Positions 57,846 to 64,000 of a stretch of 64,000 bases of DNA are shown here, piece after piece. Position 1 is the stretch's first letter. Every line of letters starts with the position of its first letter. The notes under the pieces were generated by a model. It ran no database searches. It worked only from the letters and a program-made list of their open reading frames with translations, and was not told the origin of the DNA. The position numbers were made by a program, and so were the translations under genes. Source of the DNA: Rhodopirellula bahusiensis. GTDB taxonomy: Bacteria > Planctomycetota > Planctomycetia > Pirellulales > Pirellulaceae. The DNA is taken from assembly GCF_002727185.1 (NCBI RefSeq), contig NZ_NIZW01000025.1:1-64000 (forward strand), given 5' to 3'.

Positions 57846-58223
57846 ATGATGAAACAATTGATTGGATTTGTTGGCGCCGTCACCATCTTGGCATGCCTGG
57901 CGATTTGGATGCCTGAGTACATGGAGGCTCGAGAAAGCCGGGGCGGTCATCGGGTCAATGTTTTGTCAAATCAAAGCGGTGGAACATCGGACCCTGAGTT
58001 CATTGCATTCTGGGAATCGATTCATCGGGATCGGCTGCTCGAGTACGTTGATCGATACAATGAGACCGGACAGGTTGATCTGGACTCGCTCTCGAAGTGC
58101 GCCGATTTTGATGCCTATTCAGTCTACTTGCGAATCTCGAAATTGGAGTCCGTCAAGAAGTTTGAGTATGCACTGCGTTTCACAGACAGCCTGTTGGAAT
58201 TTCAAGACCGTTTGACGCGTTGA
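57846..58223 (+). CDS. Small exported or membrane-anchored orphan protein
   Basis: A 125-aa protein. The N-terminus (MKQLIGFVGAVTILACLAIW) is a signal peptide or anchor; the rest is soluble, with acidic and aromatic residues (DYxx, FxSx patterns). No family recognised. It lies between two repeat clusters with its own start and likely ribosome-binding purines, so it is probably real. Confidence 0.55.
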   Translation: MMKQLIGFVGAVTILACLAIWMPEYMEARESRGGHRVNVLSNQSGGTSDPEFIAFWESIHRDRLLEYVDRYNETGQVDLDSLSKCADFDAYSVYLRISKLESVKKFEYALRFTDSLLEFQDRLTR

Positions 58224-58268
58224 CTTGTGGCGTGTGTTGGGGGTCAAGTTGCCGGGAGCGATAAAGGG

Positions 58269-58560
58269 GGACGGAGTTCTTTTAACCAAATCGCTGCACC
58301 GGAGAGCTTCGGACGCATTCTTGCTGGTGGATCGTCGAATGGTGCCAAGCACCATCGTTCGGCTCGATAAGGCCCGAAGGGCCGATACATCCATTGCCGG
58401 GGTCGTCAGGCCCCGGAACGATGAACCGCCCAAACAGTCCCCACGACGGCCCCGTCCGGGGCGGCCTGCTGGGTTCCGCATCGGTCTCGGGGCTTCCGCC
58501 CCGAGCTACGGACGATTGCCCCATCCGGGGCGAAAGTGGAGAAGCCCGATGAAGCCGGCT
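58269..58560. repeat. Modular repeat, modules 1, 2 and 3
   Basis: Starts with module 1 (GACGGAGTTCTTTTAACCA...GCACCGGAG), then module 2 (CATTCTTGCTGGTGGATCGTC), a spacer, and module 3 from 58437 (TCCCCACGACGGCCCCGTCC...GATGAAGCCGG). This copy combines all three modules. Confidence 0.7.
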
Positions 58561-58981
58561 CGTTTTCCAAAAAGCCTCCAATACGGAGGTCGTGCAGTTT
58601 TGAAGTGCCGTGCTCGCAAGGTTGAAATCAGCCTCCTGAACGCAATTGGGGAGGATCGGAATGCGAGCGTTCAGCGAGAATTCCGGGGAGGGTAATGTGC
58701 GCCTTTTCCCATGCTCGGCCCTCACCCTCGCGTACGCCTGAACGGCGTCGCTCGACCGCTCACCAAACTTCGTTTCAGGAGAGGTACGCCGTGTGGGAAT
58801 CTGCCGAAAAGCGGCATCAAAAAACCGCACGATCTCTACTCACGGCAGATTTGCGTGTCGATCAATTGATCGTTCCCACAGCAGCGACGTTCTTACAATG
58901 GACAAGATCCTTGTGGACGTTGCTGGGTGCCAATAGCGAATGGGCAAAGAGGCGTTGAGGCGAGAGGCGTCCAAAGGTGCC
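58561..58981. other. Noncoding stretch before the transglutaminase cluster
   Basis: About 420 bp with no gene, terminator or repeat recognised. The open frames lack protein character. Confidence 0.55.
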
Positions 58982-59911
58982 TCAGGCAGGTGGCCCCACC
59001 TCTGTTGGCAGTTCGACCGGTGCGACGTCCACCTTGACGGCAAGGGTCGTGTCGCCGCCGCCTAGTACGATGCCGCGCATGGGGCTGATGTCGTCATAAT
59101 CTCGACCCACACAAACCGGAATATGGTCGACGCCGATTTGACACGCATTGGTCGGATCAAAATCGATCCAGCCCAACGTTTCTCCCGCGTAGACACTGAT
59201 CCACGCGTGCGATTCGTCGTTGCCAATCAATCGCGGTTTTCCCGGGGGAGGCAAGGTTCGCAAGTAACCGCTGACATAACGGGCCGGCAATCCTAGGCTT
59301 CGCAAACATGCAATTTGGACATGCGAAAAATCTTGGCAAACACCCGCTTTCAATTCGAACGCGGCTTGTGTGGTGGTCGCGACATCGGTGGCCGTCGAAT
59401 CGTATTGAAAGTCCTCGTTGATGTGCTTGGTCAAATGAAGCACTGCATCCAAGAGCGAGGAGGACTCGTCCATGATCGACCTGGCATACTCGGCGAAGTG
59501 GTCGCCCAAAGGAATGCGAGGTGAAGCGAAGATATATTCCTTCGCGAAAAGATCCGACTCATTTTGGCCCGTTCGAATCGCGTTGACCAATTCAGCCACC
59601 GTTGGAATGCCGGGCGAATCGAATGGGTTGATCGCGTTGACTTGCACCTGACTGGTGACATTGACGACCAAAGCCTCATGCGGCGATTCGATTGCAAACG
59701 AATCGACAATGTTGCCAAAGTAGTCCGGGTGCATGTCGATTTTCGCAGGCACCGGATCAATCGAAACCGAACACTGGTTGCAAACCACCGACGGCGGACG
59801 AGTTTGCGGACGCATGCGAAGTTGATTCAAGCAGACCGCAACGGGTTCGCTGTATCTGTACTTCGTTTCGTGAACGATGTTGTAAGTAACCGACCGAGGC
59901 ATAAAATTCAC
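58982..59911 (-). CDS. Transglutaminase-like protein of the ATP-grasp/alpha-E cluster
   Basis: A 309-aa protein. The catalytic triad reads C192 (AGVCQDFSHVQ), H235 (ESHAWISVY) and D252 (GWIDFDPTN). The N-terminal domain (YNIVHETKYRYSEPVAVCLNQLRMRP) is the usual partner domain. The GTG start overlaps the ATP-grasp stop (GTGA); ATG 59902 is an alternative. Transglutaminase-like folds of this type act as peptidases or amide-forming enzymes in peptide-modification systems. Confidence 0.88.
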   Translation of the reverse strand: MNFMPRSVTYNIVHETKYRYSEPVAVCLNQLRMRPQTRPPSVVCNQCSVSIDPVPAKIDMHPDYFGNIVDSFAIESPHEALVVNVTSQVQVNAINPFDSPGIPTVAELVNAIRTGQNESDLFAKEYIFASPRIPLGDHFAEYARSIMDESSSLLDAVLHLTKHINEDFQYDSTATDVATTTQAAFELKAGVCQDFSHVQIACLRSLGLPARYVSGYLRTLPPPGKPRLIGNDESHAWISVYAGETLGWIDFDPTNACQIGVDHIPVCVGRDYDDISPMRGIVLGGGDTTLAVKVDVAPVELPTEVGPPA

Positions 59912-62580
59912 CCTTGAGTCGCTTCGGGAGGCATCAATGACTCATCCAACGTTTGTTCGCGGTCACCAGTCAGAGTTTGTTCCGGCGCGGTGTGGATGAG
60001 GTATCGCCCCGCGATGGCATTGGCGAGCTGAGGGATTCTGGCCTGGACCAATTCGAGTAAGCGTTGCAGTTCGGCACGATTCCCCGACTCGCTGACTTCT
60101 GTCAATGTCGCCACGTCGGCAATCAACAACGGGTGCTGAAGTTCTCGCGCCAAACGCTCGTCTGCACCCAATGCGACCCGTCCGGGTTCGGTTGGCAAAT
60201 CGTTGAGCAACTGTTGGATGTCGTTGAGTTGAAAACGCAGTGATCGTGGGTTGGTTTCATCCGTGACCATCAAATCAATCGTCGGTGCGGGACGAACCAA
60301 CGACAAATATCGCGAACGATACGTCATCAAACTGTCGGTCGCATCGAGGATGCTTTCGCACAAGCCGACTTCGTCCGCGATCGGTCGGACCATCGTGGCA
60401 AGCAACAATTCCGCGGTCTGATCGGCTCGTTCCAAACGACGTCCCAACAAGACAAAACGCCATCCATGGGTTCGCGTGAGGCTTTCCGCAGTCAATCCAC
60501 TGAACGCCATCAGGTGAGTGATCAGACGATTGAGTCGCTCCATCGCTCGAGAAACGTTGATCGTCGATGGTCGCCGCGAACCAGAAATATCCGCGTGCAC
60601 ACTCTGGAAAATTCGATAGGCATCGAGCGAGATCCGATCGCGAACCGCGGTCGCGTTGTGCAGCGCACTGGCGACCGATATTTGCAATGCGCGTGGATTG
60701 GAGGTGTCGAACACACTGGCGGGCAACATGCTGTCCACTTGCGGCATCGCGCCGTCGAGACCTTCAATCGCGTAGTCCGGTTCCAATTGGCCGACAGCCG
60801 CCAAAGCAGCAATCAACCTCGACATTTCGGGCGGATCAGTGAGGTCGTCTTCACCGACCAAACGAGCCAACGTCGTCCGCAGCAATCGTGCAATGGATTC
60901 ACAACGCTCGACATAACGTCCCAACCAAAACAGATGCTCCGCCACGCGACTCGGCAATTCGGCGCCGCTACGTCGCAACACAATCGTGCTCTCGTCATTC
61001 GATAGCAACGTCGTGTCATGGTCGACGGGTTTGTCGCTCACGATCCAACAATCTTGCGTCAGCTGACCCTGCGTGGGCGAGTTGCTCAGCAGATCCTCTT
61101 TGGGACTGACACGAGCCAAGGCACCCGGCAACACTTCGATACTGGTTTTGGTCTGCAACACGAACGTTCGCAGTGAGACGTGCCACGGTTCGAATCGCTC
61201 GCCGTGCCACACGGGCGTGACGCTGTGAGCCAAACGATGCTGTCCGACAAATCGGTTGGGCTGCGCCTTGATTCGACGAACCAACGCCTCCTTCTCTTCG
61301 GCTGTGCAGCGGACCGGCATCACCGGACGAGTGTCGTTGACCGCGAATGCGTCTCGCAAAACCAATTCGTCGAGATGTTCCAGCACATAGCGACGTTCTT
61401 TCTCGGCCCCACACCAATACGTCGCGACGCTGGGGAGTTGCAGCGTTTCACCGAGCAACAACTTTGCGGCAGCGGGCAAGAATGGAATCAAAGCGGGCAT
61501 CTCGGCGATCGCGGTGCCGATGGAATTGACCACCGCCAATTGGCCGCCGCGTTTGCATCGCAACAAACCTGTCACGCCTTCGGTCGAATGACCATCCAAT
61601 TCCAGTGGATCACACTTCCGATCAGAAACGTGTCGCCAAAGAACTTCGATGGGCAGCAATCCACCCAACGTTTTCAAATGCAACCGCTCGCCACGCACGG
61701 CCAAATCACGGCCTTGCACGAGTGTGTATCCCAGATACCTCGCCAAATAAGCGTCTTCAAAATCGCGGTAACTGCCGTGTCCGGGCGTCAGCAAAGCAAC
61801 CCGTGGATTCTCGTTTTGGCGAGGTGCCAGTGAACGGAAGTGCCGCCGCATCGTCCCGAAAAAAGATGCCAATCGACGCACGTTCGCTGCACGACTGAGA
61901 TGCGGGAAAACGCGGCCGTGAACGATGCGGTTCTCTAGCAAATAGCCCAATCCGCTCGGCGCCCGGGTGCGATCACCGGTGACCCACCAAGCGCCATCGC
62001 TGGCACGTGCGACATCGAAGCCAACCAAGTGCAACCGATGTCCGGCCGAGACGGACAAGTTGTGATAGACGCGAAGGAACCGGGGATTGTCCCACAACAA
62101 TTCCGGCGGCAACACGCGCTCGCGAATGAGTCGTTGAGGCCCAAGCAGGTCAGCCAAGATGGCTTCGAGGACGCGAGTTCGTTGTGCCAACCCGGTCGCC
62201 AACCGATTCCAGTCGTCGTCCGCGATTGCCATTGGAACGGTTGCCAATTGCCACGGACGAGTCTGCGTGCCTTCGCCCGTATCAATCTGAAAAGTCGAAC
62301 CGTTTTCGCGAATCAATTGCTCGATTTGCGATTCGCGATCGTTCAGTCCCGATGCGCCGAGTGCCGAGACTTCATCGGCAATGCTTTTCCAACACGGACG
62401 CAACGGCCCATCGGGCAGCCGACATTCGTCGTATCGTTCCGCCATCGTGGCGTAGTTTGCCAGTGACAGAGCCGGGGGCGGTGCCGGCGATGATTCACTG
62501 GATTGGGCAGCTGCGGTGGGAATCGGCACGTTCACCTGTGGTTCGATCTGAGTTGGCAACAGCGACGACCCAAGGATCAT
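59908..62580 (-). CDS. Circularly permuted ATP-grasp plus alpha-E fusion protein
   Basis: An 890-aa protein. The N-terminal two-thirds is a type 2 circularly permuted ATP-grasp (PRFLRVYHNLSVSAGHRLHLVGFDVARASDGAWWVTGDRT, VALLTPGHGS and later GKRLHLVGFD-like strands). The C-terminal third is the alpha-E domain (helical, LFWLGRYVERCESIARLLRTT, HGWRFVLLGRRLERADQ). Elsewhere these are usually two genes. Known only by comparative genomics: predicted ATP-dependent peptide-bond formation with neighbouring transglutaminases. Cytoplasmic; substrate unknown. Confidence 0.85.
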   Translation of the reverse strand: MILGSSLLPTQIEPQVNVPIPTAAAQSSESSPAPPPALSLANYATMAERYDECRLPDGPLRPCWKSIADEVSALGASGLNDRESQIEQLIRENGSTFQIDTGEGTQTRPWQLATVPMAIADDDWNRLATGLAQRTRVLEAILADLLGPQRLIRERVLPPELLWDNPRFLRVYHNLSVSAGHRLHLVGFDVARASDGAWWVTGDRTRAPSGLGYLLENRIVHGRVFPHLSRAANVRRLASFFGTMRRHFRSLAPRQNENPRVALLTPGHGSYRDFEDAYLARYLGYTLVQGRDLAVRGERLHLKTLGGLLPIEVLWRHVSDRKCDPLELDGHSTEGVTGLLRCKRGGQLAVVNSIGTAIAEMPALIPFLPAAAKLLLGETLQLPSVATYWCGAEKERRYVLEHLDELVLRDAFAVNDTRPVMPVRCTAEEKEALVRRIKAQPNRFVGQHRLAHSVTPVWHGERFEPWHVSLRTFVLQTKTSIEVLPGALARVSPKEDLLSNSPTQGQLTQDCWIVSDKPVDHDTTLLSNDESTIVLRRSGAELPSRVAEHLFWLGRYVERCESIARLLRTTLARLVGEDDLTDPPEMSRLIAALAAVGQLEPDYAIEGLDGAMPQVDSMLPASVFDTSNPRALQISVASALHNATAVRDRISLDAYRIFQSVHADISGSRRPSTINVSRAMERLNRLITHLMAFSGLTAESLTRTHGWRFVLLGRRLERADQTAELLLATMVRPIADEVGLCESILDATDSLMTYRSRYLSLVRPAPTIDLMVTDETNPRSLRFQLNDIQQLLNDLPTEPGRVALGADERLARELQHPLLIADVATLTEVSESGNRAELQRLLELVQARIPQLANAIAGRYLIHTAPEQTLTGDREQTLDESLMPPEATQG

Positions 62581-62726
62581 CCATCTGGGTCAACACACTT
62601 CGTCGCGGTTAAGCGTTGACGCTCAATTGTAACGAAGCTCGTGGATTAACGAATAACCTGATCAGCGGCTGGTATTCACCATTTCCAAGGAAACTCGCGG
62701 CCTCAACAACGGTTTTCAGAGTTTCT

Positions 62727-64000
62727 TTATCCGCGTCGTAGATCCATCGTCACAGGGAACGGCTCAAATCCAGTTCGCGGTGGCAATCCAGGCAACACAA
62801 TTTCGCCACCCGTCAGCGTCAATTCACGGAAACGCGATGCGCGACGCGATTCGGCTTCCTTCGGATTGACCGGGAAACGCTCGTGACTGAGTCCGCCCGG
62901 GTGGACGGTGTGGTAAGTGCACCCGCCAATGGAACGATGAGCCGCTCGGTTCACCAGATCAAATCGCAGCGGGGTGTGGATGCCGATTGTCGGATGCAAA
63001 CATCGAGGTGGCTGCCACGCTCGATAGCGAATGCCAGCGACGTATTGCCCAGCGACGCCGGTCGCATGAAGCGGAACTTCGCGGCCCGCAACCATCAACG
63101 CGTGACGATCGGGTTCCAAACCTTCGACCAAGACCTGCAATCGTTCGAGCGATGAATCAACAAACCGAGTCGTGCCGCTCGCGCCGGGTTCTTCGCCCAT
63201 TACGTACCAAGGCTCGATCGCACTTCGAAGTTCCACACGCATTCCATCGAGAACCATTTCCCCAATCAACGGGAACCGGAATTCGTGATGCACCGCGAAC
63301 CAATCCGCTGACATCGGGGATCCCTTGGCGTTGAGTTCCCCGACCAGTTGCGTGAGGTCCTGCCAAGCAAAGTGAGGCAGCAAGAATTGATCGTGAAGCC
63401 GTGTGCCCCAGTGTTGGATCGGGCGGTCGTAGGGTTTTTGCCAGAACGCGGCGACACACGATCGAATCAATAACAACTGAGCCAAACTCATTTGTTCGTG
63501 CGGCGGCATTTCAAAACCACGCAATTCGACCAAGCCCAAACGACCGGTGGAACTGTCCGGCGAATACAACTTGTCGACGCAGATTTCGGCGCGGTGCGTG
63601 TTGCCGGTCAAATCAACCATCAAGTCACGGAACAAACGGTCGACCAACCACGGCGGTACATCCGTTTCTGACGGCGGCAACTGACTCAGCGCGATATCCA
63701 TCTCGTAAGCCGCGTCCTGCCTTGCCTCGTCCATCCGAGGCGCTTGGCTGGTCGGGCCGATGAAACGACTGCTGAACATGTACGACAGCGACGGGTGATT
63801 GTTCCAGAACCGAATGAAGCTGGCTAACAAATCTGGCCGTCGCAAGAACGGGCTTTCGTTGGTTGATCGCCCGCCCATCACGATGTGGTTCCCGCCACCA
63901 GTCCCAGTGTGGTAGCCGTCCAGATCGAACTTCTCGGTTCCCAACCGTGATTTGCGGGCTTCGTGATATAGCGATTCAGTCAATTCAACCAACTCATCCC
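62727..64000 (-). CDS. DUF2126 / large transglutaminase-type protein (C-terminal part, truncated)
   Basis: Open to the window edge; about 424 C-terminal residues are visible. The sequence matches DUF2126: DGYHTGTGGGNHIVMGGRS, LSYMFSSRFIGPTSQAPR, VELRGFEMPPHEQMSLAQ, SIGGCTYHTVHPGGLS. Full-length members are about 1100 aa and carry an N-terminal transglutaminase domain, which here would lie beyond the window. It completes the three-gene system with the ATP-grasp and transglutaminase genes. Confidence 0.85.
   Translation of the reverse strand, partial: DELVELTESLYHEARKSRLGTEKFDLDGYHTGTGGGNHIVMGGRSTNESPFLRRPDLLASFIRFWNNHPSLSYMFSSRFIGPTSQAPRMDEARQDAAYEMDIALSQLPPSETDVPPWLVDRLFRDLMVDLTGNTHRAEICVDKLYSPDSSTGRLGLVELRGFEMPPHEQMSLAQLLLIRSCVAAFWQKPYDRPIQHWGTRLHDQFLLPHFAWQDLTQLVGELNAKGSPMSADWFAVHHEFRFPLIGEMVLDGMRVELRSAIEPWYVMGEEPGASGTTRFVDSSLERLQVLVEGLEPDRHALMVAGREVPLHATGVAGQYVAGIRYRAWQPPRCLHPTIGIHTPLRFDLVNRAAHRSIGGCTYHTVHPGGLSHERFPVNPKEAESRRASRFRELTLTGGEIVLPGLPPRTGFEPFPVTMDLRRG

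Overview
The window looks like a chromosomal segment of a marine planctomycete close to Rhodopirellula. The evidence is the gene content: two DUF1552/DUF1592 (planctomycete cytochrome) pairs, a secreted protein with the LEHRRLLAA-type N-terminus and dockerin repeats, a TIGR03009-type protein, Tat-exported Gfo/Idh/MocA proteins, a PL10-like pectate lyase and a ThuA-like protein. Gene orientation is mixed, GC is moderate (mid-50s by eye), GTG/TTG starts and GTGA/ATGA overlaps are frequent, and clear Shine-Dalgarno sites are rare.

Layout. 1-2403: end of an apparent integrated element. Five genes overlap one another: a truncated one, a winged-helix replication/regulator-like gene carrying a cluster of GCCAAG palindromes inside its own coding sequence, and three small DNA-binding or excisionase-like genes. 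They abut the 3' end of a tRNA-Leu(TAG) gene (2404-2485, minus strand), as expected for tRNA-targeted integration. 2633-5433 (minus): housekeeping operon rplY-pth-rpsF-ssb-rplI. 5632-7930: secreted unknown and clpX. 8.4-16.4 kb: SHOCT-like membrane protein, TIM-barrel sugar isomerase-like protein, LplT-like MFS transporter, methyltransferase, CNT nucleoside transporter, ThuA-like protein, DinB-like protein. 16.5-25.1 kb (minus): dockerin metalloprotease, surE, selO, DUF1552 and DUF1592. 25.5-38.3 kb: TIGR03009-like protein, radical SAM plus membrane protein pair, two Gfo/Idh/MocA proteins, pectate lyase, membrane protein plus MutS-like ATPase, mannose-6-phosphate isomerase. 38.4-39.2 kb: nucleotidyltransferase and small partner resembling a toxin-antitoxin pair. 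40.4-45.2 kb (minus): sufR-sufC-sufB-sufD iron-sulfur assembly operon with a perfect dyad just upstream of sufR. 45.3-49.7 kb: glucose dehydrogenase-like, 2-hydroxyacid dehydrogenase and small coupled ORF, pdxH, YqgE/AlgH, cold-shock-domain protein. 49.7-53.6 kb (minus): second DUF1552/DUF1592 pair. 53.6-58.98 kb: accessory island with a small membrane protein, ankyrin protein, Imm49-like protein, a small orphan and a modular repeat field. 58.98-64 kb (minus): DUF2126 protein (cut by the window end), circularly permuted ATP-grasp/alpha-E fusion and transglutaminase.

How the genes work together. The rplY-rplI block serves translation and replication. SufR probably represses sufCBD through the dyad. 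The DUF1552/DUF1592 pairs, pectate lyase, Gfo/Idh/MocA proteins and ThuA-like protein fit an exported polysaccharide-degradation lifestyle. The ATP-grasp/transglutaminase cluster is a predicted peptide-modification system. At least three families of dispersed palindromic repeats occur in intergenic DNA. The most unusual items are the repeat-bearing rep-like gene beside tRNA-Leu, the membrane-spanning MutS-like ATPase, the nucleotidyltransferase pair and the repeat-rich island at 53.6-58.9 kb.
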